36,280 bases of DNA from Komagataeibacter nataicola (lineage in GTDB: Bacteria > Pseudomonadota > Alphaproteobacteria > Acetobacterales > Acetobacteraceae). Both the position numbers and the translations under genes were made by a program. The stretch spans positions 1 to 36,280 of the forward strand of contig NZ_NIRT01000028.1 of the NCBI RefSeq assembly GCF_003207795.1. The letters are read 5' to 3'. A model generated the notes under the pieces. It saw only the letters and a list, made by a program, of their open reading frames with translations, had not been told where the DNA came from and did no database searches. Shown here in pieces: positions 8,196 to 16,014 of this stretch (position 1 is the stretch's first letter; each line of letters opens with the position of its first letter).

Positions 8196-10196
8196 TCACA
8201 GTCCAAGCTCATCGCCACGGTCGAGCGACGCCTGCCGGGCGATGCCGCGCCTGAGATCGTTCATCCGGTTGTTGCGGGGCGCGATGTCGTCGAACTCATC
8301 GACCGGATCGGGCGTGAACTCGTTCTCCAACGGCTCCTTTTTCTCGACAGTGCCTTCGTCCAGTTCGGGCTGATGGCGTCGGGCGGACTGCTTCGGGTCT
8401 TCTTCCTCATCGTCCCCTGTCCGCGTTTCGGCCGCCGCATCGGGTGCCGGCGGCCTGGGCGGCAGGGGACGGCTACTCCAGTCGTCCGGGCACCCATCCT
8501 TCGGGGGCGTAGGCTTTGGCGGCGGCAGAATGCGTTCCTGGAAGCGCGCATCCTCGAAGTAACGGGCCTTCTTCGCACGGATCGGATAGAGGCCGGAGGC
8601 CATGACGATCTCATCCGCTGGCGGGAGCTGCATGACTTCTCCCGCCGTCAGCAGCGGGCGTGCCGTCTCCGAGCGCGAAACCATCAGATGGCCCAGCCAG
8701 GGCGAAAGACGGTGGCCCGCGTAGTTCTTCATCGCCTTCATCTCGGTGGCGGTCCCGAGCGCGTCGGAGACACGTTTTGCCGTCCGTTCGTCGTTGGTGG
8801 CGAAGCTCACCCGGACATGACAGTTGTCGAGGATCGAATTGTTCGGCCCGTAGGCCCGCTCGATCTGGTTGAGGGACTGGGCGATCAGGAAGCTCTTGAT
8901 CCGGTAGCCCGCCATGAAGGCCAGCGCCGATTCAAAGAAATCCAGCCGCCCGAGGGCCGGGAATTCGTCGAGCATCAGCAGCACACGTCGCCGCCGCGCC
9001 GCGGCATCAAGGTCTTCCGTCAGGCGCCGGCCGATCTGGTTCAGCACCAGACGGATCAGTGGCTTGGTGCGGCTGATGTCCGATGGCGGCACGGTCAGAT
9101 AGAGCGTCACCGGGCGATCACCATCAACTATGTCGGATATCCGCCATTCGCAGCGCCGCGTCACCTCCGCAACCACGGGATCGCGATAGAGGCCGAGAAA
9201 GGACATGGCGGTGGACAGCACGCCTGACCGCTCGTTGGGAGACTTGTTCAGCAATTCGCGCGCAGCCGAGGCAACGACGGGGTGCGGTCCTTTCTTCCCG
9301 AGATGGTTTGTCCGCATCATCGCTGACAGCGTTGTGGCGATCGGGCGTTTCGGGTCCGACAGAAAACTGGCGACACCGGCCAGCGTCTTGTCGGGCTCGG
9401 CGTAGAGCACATGCAGGATGGCGCCGACCAGCAGGGAGTGCGAAGTCTTCTCCCAGTGGTTGCGCTTCTCCAGACTGCCTTCCGGGTCCACGAGGATATC
9501 GGCGACGTTCTGGGCATCGCGGACTTCCCGCTCCCCACGCCGGATTTCCAGTAACGGGTTGTAGGCAGCGGAGGCCGCATTGGTGGGGTCGAACAGCACG
9601 ACGCGACCGAAACGGGCACGGAATCCCGCCGTCAGTTCCCAGTTCTCGCCCTTGATGTCGTGGACGATGGCGGAACCCGGCCAGGTCAGAAGCGTAGGAA
9701 TGACCATGCCGACACCCTTGCCGCTGCGGGTCGGTGCGAAGGTCAGGACATGCTCCGGCCCGTCATGCCGCAGGTAGGCCTTGCCGTACCGGCCAAGCAC
9801 CACCCCATCCGGGTCAAGCAGCCCGGCCTGGGCGATTTCATCCGACCCTGCCCAGCGCGCCGATCCGTAGGTCTCGATCTTCTTTGCCTCGCGGGCGCGA
9901 TGGACAGACAATGCGACGGCAGCGGCAAAGGCCAGCACGCCGCCAGATCCAGCGATCCAGGCGCCGCGTGCGAACACAGCCGGGGCATAGGCATCGAAGA
10001 CATACCACCACCAGAAGAACAGCGGTGGGGCATAGACCGGCCAACGGTGAAACAGCACGAACCAGGGCCGCCCGAGTTCAGGTTGAAAGGCCAGTTCCCA
10101 TGCTGTCCATTCGGTTGCAGTCCACCAGGACAGGACGATCATGGACAGGACCACCGCGACCTGTCCCCATTGAATACGTGTTCCGGGCTGTTCCAT
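8196..10196 (-). CDS. traG: Type IV coupling protein TraG (VirD4-like ATPase)
   Basis: A 666-residue coupling protein that brings the relaxase-DNA complex to the secretion channel. N-terminal membrane segments (VAVVLSMIVLSWWTATEW and a second one around WIAGSGGVLAFAAAVAL) precede the TraG ATPase domain. Walker A APTRSGKG lies at about residues 153-160 and Walker B LLMLDEFPALGRLDFFE at about 404-420, followed by SFLIAQSLNQIERAYG. The C-terminus is a charged, Pro-rich tail. The ATG at 10196 has GGAG at a suitable distance; an ATG six codons upstream lacks one. Confidence 0.94.
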   Translation of the reverse strand: MEQPGTRIQWGQVAVVLSMIVLSWWTATEWTAWELAFQPELGRPWFVLFHRWPVYAPPLFFWWWYVFDAYAPAVFARGAWIAGSGGVLAFAAAVALSVHRAREAKKIETYGSARWAGSDEIAQAGLLDPDGVVLGRYGKAYLRHDGPEHVLTFAPTRSGKGVGMVIPTLLTWPGSAIVHDIKGENWELTAGFRARFGRVVLFDPTNAASAAYNPLLEIRRGEREVRDAQNVADILVDPEGSLEKRNHWEKTSHSLLVGAILHVLYAEPDKTLAGVASFLSDPKRPIATTLSAMMRTNHLGKKGPHPVVASAARELLNKSPNERSGVLSTAMSFLGLYRDPVVAEVTRRCEWRISDIVDGDRPVTLYLTVPPSDISRTKPLIRLVLNQIGRRLTEDLDAAARRRRVLLMLDEFPALGRLDFFESALAFMAGYRIKSFLIAQSLNQIERAYGPNNSILDNCHVRVSFATNDERTAKRVSDALGTATEMKAMKNYAGHRLSPWLGHLMVSRSETARPLLTAGEVMQLPPADEIVMASGLYPIRAKKARYFEDARFQERILPPPKPTPPKDGCPDDWSSRPLPPRPPAPDAAAETRTGDDEEEDPKQSARRHQPELDEGTVEKKEPLENEFTPDPVDEFDDIAPRNNRMNDLRRGIARQASLDRGDELGL

Positions 10197-10295
10197 CTGC
10201 GCTCTCCGATCCATAGGAGAAACAGCGGACAGCCGTCATTTTATCGGAAGCAAGCAGCTTGTTGCCCCGATCGTGCCCGGTCGTTCAGGAGCGAA

Positions 10296-10317
10296 AAAAT
10301 ACTTGCAGGGTGCGGCA
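10296..10317. repeat. Conserved motif upstream of traG, copy 2
   Basis: The plus strand reads AAAAAATACTTGCAGGG, then TGCGG. It matches the copy at 7718-7738 except for one base and one extra A. It sits in the divergent gap between traG (minus) and the small gene at 10371 (plus), so it could serve either promoter. Confidence 0.55.
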
Positions 10318-10370
10318 GGCTCTCGAATTCTCTCAGAATACGCGCACGATCTGCATTAAGGAGTCGAGAC

Positions 10371-10544
10371 TTGGCAAGGCAAGTTATTCATACCCCAGCG
10401 TCTCATGCACAACAGGATGCCAAGACGGCAGTTACTAGCGGAAACGTCGAAGAAGATCAGCAGATACTTGACGGCGTGATCGACGCAATGAAAGAATTGC
10501 ATGAACAACTGGGCTTTCTGAGCAACAAGTTCTTCAACCTTTAA
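10371..10544 (+). CDS. Small hypothetical protein with TTG start
   Basis: A 57-residue frame opens at TTG 10371 behind a strong AAGGAG site seven bases upstream. It starts MARQVIHTPASHAQQD and ends in an amphipathic helix (DGVIDAMKELHEQLGFLSNK). It is divergent from traG and uses the gap that holds the repeated motif. No family was recognised. The helical, charged character and the ribosome-binding site support it as a real gene, perhaps a small regulator or transfer accessory protein; that role is a guess. Confidence 0.55.
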   Translation: MARQVIHTPASHAQQDAKTAVTSGNVEEDQQILDGVIDAMKELHEQLGFLSNKFFNL

Positions 10545-10638
10545 CCCGTCACCGTGTTTCGCTATTATTCCGACCACATAGCATATACAGGAAGACCGTT
10601 TTTCCTTACTCGACACAAAATTCGTGTGATCCTTGGGA

Positions 10639-11466
10639 TTACTCAAAAAGCTCCAAGACGTATGCGCACACCGTATGTGCCGAATGTATTGCAAGCCTTG
10701 CATGACGCGGCTTGATTGTAATGTTCTGAAACTGTTCTTCCGATCTCCCATGCGCACTGCTTTTGGCATTACGCAGATGTGCAATGCCATCAACGATACC
10801 GTACAAACCTGATGCAATCCTCTTGAGGTCTTTATTATCCCAATCGGCTGGCCTCAGCCCGATCACGTCTGCTGCCGATTTCCAGAGTTCTGCAAGCGTA
10901 TCAGTTGTATTATAGGCCTTTCGTTTGTGATCAAGATACGCCTTAAGCACAGCCTCAAGAACATTCCCGGCATATTGGGCTGCAGCATGCGGATCTTGTT
11001 CGATCTGCGAAAGTGCCCTCTGAATCTCGATATCAACAGATTTGAGTCCATATTTCTTGACGCTCTCATCAAGCGATAGGGTCGATACGGCACCTCCTTT
11101 AACGATATTGCCACCCCGAACATATGTCAGCCCTTCGCGTGTCAGGGTCTCGCGGATACGATCTTTTTCTGCCGCCAGCTTCGCAACATGGTCATCAGTG
11201 GAATTCAGCCAGAACGTATTCCCAGGTGACTGTTTTTCCAAAAAATCATCTAATATGGAGCCGAGAATTTTCAGCGGTTCATTGCACCTTGAATTAATCT
11301 GTCTCAGCCATGCCTGAACTTTCGTCGCCTTGCTTCCGTCTGGGATTGGCTCTGGAGCACCCGAGAATAGAAACAACGCATCTATTTCAGCCTGAGTATA
11401 ACGATCAGGGAAAATCTGACTTAACAACCCAATAATGCTGGTAGGTATTTTTTCCATCACATTCAC
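10639..11466 (-). CDS. Abortive infection (Abi_C) family protein with HEPN-like motif
   Basis: A 275-residue protein. The C-terminal third has the layout of the Abi_C domain: QIEQDPHAAAQYAGNVLEAV, then LKAYLDHKRKAYNTTDTLAELWKSA, then GLYGIVDGIAHLRN, AKSSAHGR. The R-x6-H spacing in RNAKSSAH resembles the catalytic RxxxxxxH motif of HEPN ribonucleases, which suggests RNA cleavage as the effector activity. The N-terminal part (FPDRYTQAEIDALFLFSGAP) is not recognised. The gene is more AT-rich than its neighbours and stands alone, which fits recently gained phage-defence cargo. ATG 11457 (MEKIPTSI) is an alternative start; neither start has a clear Shine-Dalgarno site. Confidence 0.75.
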   Translation of the reverse strand: MNVMEKIPTSIIGLLSQIFPDRYTQAEIDALFLFSGAPEPIPDGSKATKVQAWLRQINSRCNEPLKILGSILDDFLEKQSPGNTFWLNSTDDHVAKLAAEKDRIRETLTREGLTYVRGGNIVKGGAVSTLSLDESVKKYGLKSVDIEIQRALSQIEQDPHAAAQYAGNVLEAVLKAYLDHKRKAYNTTDTLAELWKSAADVIGLRPADWDNKDLKRIASGLYGIVDGIAHLRNAKSSAHGRSEEQFQNITIKPRHARLAIHSAHTVCAYVLELFE

Positions 11467-11638
11467 AGTGTTAATTACTTTTCCGTTTTGTTTTTAATCG
11501 AGAGAAAATGCGACCACAAATTTAACCTATATTTCCCTTTTCTGCCAGCATCTGCGCCGGGCTGGCGGCCCGCATGGCAGGATACCTATGCATGGCCCAA
11601 ACGGACGAGCATTGAATTTACTGGCCTCCCCGCCCCAA

Positions 11639-11658
11639 ATGTAGTAACGTGACTACAT
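11639..11658. promoter_or_regulatory. Palindromic operator of the toxin-antitoxin operon
   Basis: ATGTAGT and ACTACAT form perfect 7-bp arms around a 6-bp centre, 20 bp upstream of the antitoxin ATG. Phd/YefM-type antitoxins bind such palindromes with their toxin to repress their own operon, so autoregulation is the likely role. Confidence 0.65.
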
Positions 11659-11678
11659 TATGACAGGGAGGCGATGAC

Positions 11679-11933
11679 ATGAGCATCACCACACTTTCAA
11701 GCCGCGAGTTTAACCAGGATACCAGCCGAGCCAAAAAGGCGGCAGCCGATGGACCGGTGTTCATCACCGACAGGGGCAGGACTGCCCACGTCCTCCTCAG
11801 CATTGAGGAATACCGGCGATTGACGAACCACCCACGAAAAATCGCGGACGCGCTGGCGATGCCGGGACTGGCAGATATCGAGTTCGACCCACCCCGCGCG
11901 AATATCACGCTTCGATCGGCCGATTTTTCTTGA
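11679..11933 (+). CDS. Type II antitoxin, Phd/YefM family
   Basis: An 84-residue protein starting MSITTLSSREFNQDTSRAKK. It contains the family segment GPVFITDRGRTAHVLLSIEEYRRL. The Phd fold dimerises through its N-terminal half to bind DNA, and the C-terminal tail (LADIEFDPPRANI) is expected to wrap and block the toxin. A GGGAGG site precedes the ATG. Its TGA stop overlaps the toxin ATG by one base, so the two are co-translated. The pair is likely to stabilise the plasmid by post-segregational killing. Confidence 0.9.
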   Translation: MSITTLSSREFNQDTSRAKKAAADGPVFITDRGRTAHVLLSIEEYRRLTNHPRKIADALAMPGLADIEFDPPRANITLRSADFS

Positions 11934-12361
11934 TGTTCCTGCTGGACACGAACGTCGTTTCAGAATTGAGAAAGGTCCGCGCCGGAAAGTCCGATCCGAA
12001 CGTCGCGAAATGGGCCGATAGTGTCGACGCGGAAAGTCTGTACCTCTCCGCCATAACCGTCATGGAACTGGAGACCGGAATCCTGCGTATGGAGCGGCGG
12101 GACGAAACGACGGGTATGATCCTGCGGACGTGGCTGGATCGGTATGTCCTTCCGGCGTTCGAGGGGCGGATTTTACCCGTCGATGCATCGGTGGCCCTGC
12201 GCTGCGCCCGATTGCATGTGCCTAACCCCCGCTCAGAGCGTGATGCGCTCATCGCCGCGACCGCGCTGGTGCATGGCAAGACGGTCGTGACCCGCAACAT
12301 CGTGGATTTCCTGCCATGCGGCGTCCCCCTGCTCAATCCGTGGGAACCTCAACCGGACTAA
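11933..12361 (+). CDS. vapC: PIN-domain toxin of VapC type
   Basis: A 142-residue PIN-domain ribonuclease. The expected acidic residues are present: Asp5 in LLDTNVVSEL, a Glu in AITVMELETGI, an Asp in ERDALIAATAL, and the TRNIVDF end. VapC toxins cleave tRNA or rRNA when the antitoxin is lost. The start at 11933 overlaps the antitoxin stop; the in-frame TTG just before it is less likely. The combination of a Phd-type antitoxin with a PIN toxin is common in proteobacteria (FitAB/VapBC-like). Confidence 0.9.
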   Translation: MFLLDTNVVSELRKVRAGKSDPNVAKWADSVDAESLYLSAITVMELETGILRMERRDETTGMILRTWLDRYVLPAFEGRILPVDASVALRCARLHVPNPRSERDALIAATALVHGKTVVTRNIVDFLPCGVPLLNPWEPQPD

Positions 12362-12373
12362 CTTGCGCGCCAC

Positions 12374-14113
12374 TCATAAACCAAGCCCCCGATTACGGGT
12401 AAAGCTCCAGTCAATCCCGCCATCACCGCGCGTAACCCCGGACACATGCTGGCCTCGCTGCTTCTCCAGCGATGGCGTCCACGGCACGAGCTGGAACTGA
12501 AGCCCGTCATCGATCATCGCATAGCGACCCGAGGCCAGCACCATGCGCTGACGATAGGTACCCGTGACGTAATCTCCCGATGCCGACTGGCTGAACGTCC
12601 GGCCCGTCTCGGTGGCCAGCCGCTCTCCGACTTCCTGAACCTCGCGATCCCGCAATTTCCCGATCAGGTTGCGCGCCAACACCAATCCCTGTGCGCGGCG
12701 CTCGGCAAGCCCCTGCTCGATCAACTGCTCCGTGCGCCGCTCCATCGCCTCGCGCACTTCGGCACCGAAGCCCGCCTGCCCCAATGCAACAGGATCGCGC
12801 GCCACTGCCTGCCGGTCGAGCCAGGTAGCCCCGCGCGCCATCACCTGATCCTCGATCGACAGGTCAGAACGAACAGCCAGCGCAACACGACGCTGCCCCT
12901 TCCTGTCATCGAAGGCGCGCAGTTCCACCACCGAACCCATTACACTGTCCCCCGTCGCATCGAGATCGGGAAAGCGGATATGATGCGTACGCCCGTCCAC
13001 GCCGTCGATGACCGCATAGGCCGTGCCTTTCAGTTCATCGTCCAGACCACGATCAACCAGCCTGCCGATGACGGGAACATCCAGGCTTTCGCCCGCCAGC
13101 ACATAACTCGACGTGCTCCGCTCGATCCCGCGCTCGGTCAGCGATCGGTGGATGCGCTTGATGATGTCGCCGCGTTCGCCCAGTTCGCGCAACGTCGCCT
13201 CGGCGGACTCATCCAGCATCCATTGCCCCTGCCCGACCTGATGGGCGAGACCAAGCCCTTCCAGCCGACGCAGACGTCCGACCTTCAATGCCCCGAACGG
13301 ATCAGGCTGCCGATCCGGCGCTGGCGCCATGTCGATGATGCCGTTGCGGCCCGCATCACGGGTCAGTTGCCGGTCAAGCTGGGTCCAGTATTCGGCATCG
13401 ACCTGACGTTCCAGCGCACGATGAATTTCAACATCATTGCGCAGCCCGAGTTCCTGCGTCACCAGATCCTGGGCGCGAGCACGCAGGCCCTCCTTGATAT
13501 AGTCGCGGGAGATTACGAGATCGCTACCATCCTCGGCCACGCCACGCACAAGAATGTGGACATGGGGGTGCTGGGTGTTCCAGTGGTCCACCCCCACCCA
13601 GTCCAGCTTCGTGCCGAGGTCTTTTTCCATCTGCCCGACCAGTTCGCGGGCGTAACCCTTGAGGTCAGCCATATCGGGGGCATCTTCAGGCGAGACGATG
13701 AAACGGAAATGGTGACGGTCGTCCTCGCAGCGTTCGGCGAACGCCTTCGGGTCGGCATCGTCGATGCCGGGGCCGAAGAGCCGCGCCTTCTCGCCATCCT
13801 TCGTCACCCCGTCCCGGCGCAGGTAGCGAAGATGGGCGGCGAGTGGCGCCTTGCGCCCACTGTGGCGTACGACACGGGCCTTAACGGTCACGCGACGGGC
13901 ACGGCTGGTCAGTAGGCGGTTGGCCCTGGCTGCCGCGACACGGCCACGCCCGAAGGACGAACGGGAACCGCCGCCGCTGCGGCCCGATCGGAACCCGCCA
14001 CCTCCGGCGCGCTGGGCCGAAGCGAGGGCCTGGGCGACGAAGGGCTTGAGCCGCTGGGCGCGCGGCGAGCGGATACGACCCAGACGGGGCTGGAAGTCAT
14101 TCTCGCGCGCCAT
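12374..14113 (-). CDS. Relaxase/mobilisation nuclease with DUF3363 domain
   Basis: A 579-residue relaxase that nicks oriT and pilots the strand into the recipient. A basic N-terminal segment precedes the nuclease domain. The histidine motif HHFRFIVSPEDA lies near residue 133 and the metal-binding HxH motif (HWNTQHPHVHILVRG) near residues 178-192. A VirD2-like pattern and a long C-terminal DUF3363 region follow. The ATG at 14113 has GGAGGG a few bases upstream, so the 86-codon upstream extension is rejected. The catalytic Tyr was not assigned. The gap upstream holds an oriT candidate. A plus-strand open frame of 489 codons inside this gene is a GC-rich shadow. Confidence 0.92.
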   Translation of the reverse strand: MARENDFQPRLGRIRSPRAQRLKPFVAQALASAQRAGGGGFRSGRSGGGSRSSFGRGRVAAARANRLLTSRARRVTVKARVVRHSGRKAPLAAHLRYLRRDGVTKDGEKARLFGPGIDDADPKAFAERCEDDRHHFRFIVSPEDAPDMADLKGYARELVGQMEKDLGTKLDWVGVDHWNTQHPHVHILVRGVAEDGSDLVISRDYIKEGLRARAQDLVTQELGLRNDVEIHRALERQVDAEYWTQLDRQLTRDAGRNGIIDMAPAPDRQPDPFGALKVGRLRRLEGLGLAHQVGQGQWMLDESAEATLRELGERGDIIKRIHRSLTERGIERSTSSYVLAGESLDVPVIGRLVDRGLDDELKGTAYAVIDGVDGRTHHIRFPDLDATGDSVMGSVVELRAFDDRKGQRRVALAVRSDLSIEDQVMARGATWLDRQAVARDPVALGQAGFGAEVREAMERRTEQLIEQGLAERRAQGLVLARNLIGKLRDREVQEVGERLATETGRTFSQSASGDYVTGTYRQRMVLASGRYAMIDDGLQFQLVPWTPSLEKQRGQHVSGVTRGDGGIDWSFTRNRGLGL

Positions 14114-14395
14114 CGGACCCTCCAATGTGCGAAAAAGCCCGGAGCAACAGGGCAAAACAGGGTCGGCAAACATTGCCGAAGAAGAGGAAACATTGCTGGG
14201 AGAACGAAAAAATGCAGGAAAACCAACACCCCAACCGAGGCGCAATGTGCGCCCTTTTATCTCGCCTCTCATTCCCCATGCCCCAAAGTGCCTGTTCCAC
14301 CCTACCAGCACCCAATCCGCGATGCTGGTGCCTGCTCCAATGGCCGTGCGCGAACCACTGCAAACCGGCAAGGGAAAGGATGCGTGAACGCGTAT
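14114..14395. promoter_or_regulatory. Non-coding gap between relaxase and lytic transglycosylase, candidate oriT region
   Basis: About 280 bp without a supported gene, more A-rich than its flanks near 14190-14220 (GAACGAAAAAATGCAGG). It contains the perfect inverted repeat at 14239-14253 with a nic-like sequence. A relaxase gene starting immediately downstream on the minus strand is the usual context for oriT. No other structure was recognised. Confidence 0.4.
14239..14255 (+). other. oriT: Candidate oriT nic region with inverted repeat
   Basis: GGCGCA and TGCGCC form perfect 6-bp arms around ATG, and the plus strand continues to give GTGCGCCCT at 14247-14255. This 9-mer equals the core of the RSF1010/R1162 nic region (AAGTGCG/CCCT), as remembered from the family. 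It lies 126 bp upstream of the relaxase start. The match is short and the relaxase class is not proven to be the matching one. A terminator reading (hairpin followed by CTTTT on the plus strand) is the main alternative. Confidence 0.4.
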
Positions 14396-15112
14396 TCATG
14401 GCGTTGCCACCGATGCGGAAGAAGCGACAAAAAGCCCATCGGAAAGCGGCCTGACAGGTGCAAGACCATGCGCGATGATGTCACTTCGAACATCCTTCGA
14501 CGGCAGCTTCATTGCAACCGGAACGCCTTTCCTCGCGTCGTCCGATTGCATGACGAAAATCGGTGCACGGGTCCAGAACAGCGGATCAGGATGCGAAACC
14601 GGCAGCAACGATTCAGCACCGCCCTGACCGATCAGGGACAGCAATCCGGCGACATAGGCGCGCGTTTCGGGTGGCAGCGGACGTTGCCGATCACGGTAGT
14701 CCTCATAGCGCCCCGGCCCGGCGTTATAGGCTGCCAGGAAACCCGGCAAGCCGTAACGATCGTGCATCTCGCGCAGGAACGCAGCGCCCGCGAGGATGTT
14801 GTCATGCACATCGAACGGATCGCTTCCCAGCCCGTAACGGGTACGAAGGTCGCTCCAGGTCGCGGGCATGATCTGCATGAGGCCGAGCGCGCCTTTCGAT
14901 GAAATCGCGCCAATATCACCACCGCTCTCAGCGCTCATGACGGCCCGTATCCATGTGGCGGGAATGTTGAAGCGCTGCACGGCTTCAGCGATCACGGCAG
15001 CATAAGGATCGGTGTCAGCGGGCGCTGGAACCGATGCTGCCCGTGACGGATCGATGACGCCCGATACACCGATTGCAATGACACCAACAGCGAGGAAAAC
15101 CGTGCGTCGCAT
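14396..15112 (-). CDS. Conjugal lytic transglycosylase (VirB1/TrbN-like)
   Basis: A 238-residue SLT-fold muramidase that opens peptidoglycan for assembly of the transfer machine. A signal peptide (MRRTVFLAVGVIAIGVSGV) precedes the catalytic domain. The catalytic Glu is in AVMSAESGG, followed by KGALGLMQIMPATW and FLAAYNAGPGRYEDYR, the three standard SLT motifs. The start at 15112 opens the signal peptide; eight extra codons upstream overlap the DUF736 gene. It follows the DUF736 gene in the repA-traF chain. Confidence 0.9.
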   Translation of the reverse strand: MRRTVFLAVGVIAIGVSGVIDPSRAASVPAPADTDPYAAVIAEAVQRFNIPATWIRAVMSAESGGDIGAISSKGALGLMQIMPATWSDLRTRYGLGSDPFDVHDNILAGAAFLREMHDRYGLPGFLAAYNAGPGRYEDYRDRQRPLPPETRAYVAGLLSLIGQGGAESLLPVSHPDPLFWTRAPIFVMQSDDARKGVPVAMKLPSKDVRSDIIAHGLAPVRPLSDGLFVASSASVATP

Positions 15113-15116
15113 GGTC

Positions 15117-15455
15117 TCATTCCCCGCGTTCGACACGCCGTGACGGACGCGTCCAGTTCAGCACCCAGACCGCACGCTCCCCACCGGCACGGAAGAGATT
15201 GGCACGGATCGGCTGTGCAAAGGCGGGGTCGTCGAGGGCTACGGCGATGTATTCACCAGCCCTCTCGCCGGTGCGTTTCCAGCCAGCACCAACCTCCGGG
15301 CCATCGGCATCGGTGAGATGGATGCGGTAATCCGGGGCATGTTCGGCGTCGGAAAACTCGGCCGGAACGAGAAGGATATCCTGCGCCACGGTGAGGGTGC
15401 GGATGCGCCCGGCAAAACCGGTTTTCGTGCGCGTGAAAAGACCGATCTGTGCCAT
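15117..15455 (-). CDS. DUF736 family protein (copy 1)
   Basis: A 112-residue DUF736 protein starting MAQIGLFTRTKTGFAGRIRT and containing HAPDYRIHLTD, GAGWKRTGERAGEYIAVALD and DDPAFAQPIRANLF, the usual conserved stretches. Function is unknown; the family is strongly linked to alphaproteobacterial plasmids and integrative elements. It starts 1 nt after the traF stop. A second intact copy lies at 20336-20659 and a decayed one at about 20964-21253. Confidence 0.9.
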   Translation of the reverse strand: MAQIGLFTRTKTGFAGRIRTLTVAQDILLVPAEFSDAEHAPDYRIHLTDADGPEVGAGWKRTGERAGEYIAVALDDPAFAQPIRANLFRAGGERAVWVLNWTRPSRRVERGE

Positions 15456-15456
15456 T

Positions 15457-16014
15457 TCATTGCCCTTTCGGGGACGGATTGAAGGTCACGGTGACAGGCT
15501 GCCTGCTCCCGGACAGAAGCCAGACCGGGGTGGCGCGACCGATGACGGTGGACAGGGGCAACAGGCCAAAATACCGACCGTCGAGACTGCGTGGCTCGGC
15601 CGGGTTCATGACGAAGAGCTGGTCTGGAGCGAGGTGCTGGCACCCCTGCCAGACGGGCAATGGACGGCCCCGGTGATCGAGGGATTGCGCATCGCCTGCG
15701 AATTTTCCGTCGATGGTGACGCGCTGCCCGGTACGGCACACGGACTGCCCCGCGACAGCCGCTACGGGCTTGAGCAGGGGAACAGCGAGAGGAAGGTAAC
15801 CGCGCGTTGCAAGCAGCCTCGCCTCGCGCTCGGGCAGGCGGACAGCGACCAGATCACCGACATGCGGCGCGGGAACCGGGTGCAATCGGTAGAGCCCGAC
15901 GGGCACGCTCGCCGTCTCGTTCCAGATCAGGCGTGGCGCAGGATGAACGACCATCGACGCGCCAACACCGAGCACGGCGAAATAGGTCGCAAAGAACCAG
16001 CCACGCCGGGTCAT
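15457..16014 (-). CDS. traF: S26-family signal peptidase, TraF-like
   Basis: A 185-residue S26 serine peptidase. An N-terminal membrane anchor (GWFFATYFAVLGVGASMVV) is followed by the catalytic Ser region SVPVGLYRLHPVPAPHVGD and the general-base Lys region in LLKPVAAVAGQSV. TraF of RP4 processes and cyclises the TrbC pilin, and a TrbC gene is present in this window. The start at 16014 overlaps the DUF2840 stop (ATGA). The order repA-DUF2840-traF-DUF736 is a recurrent chain in such plasmids. Confidence 0.92.
   Translation of the reverse strand: MTRRGWFFATYFAVLGVGASMVVHPAPRLIWNETASVPVGLYRLHPVPAPHVGDLVAVRLPEREARLLATRGYLPLAVPLLKPVAAVAGQSVCRTGQRVTIDGKFAGDAQSLDHRGRPLPVWQGCQHLAPDQLFVMNPAEPRSLDGRYFGLLPLSTVIGRATPVWLLSGSRQPVTVTFNPSPKGQ

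Noticed and set aside
8187-9227. Plus-strand open frame of 346 codons
   Set aside because: Antisense to traG, without recognisable domains.
12446-13915. Plus-strand open frame of 489 codons
   Set aside because: It is antisense to the relaxase gene, which has clear catalytic motifs; the composition is typical of a GC-rich shadow and no protein motif was seen.
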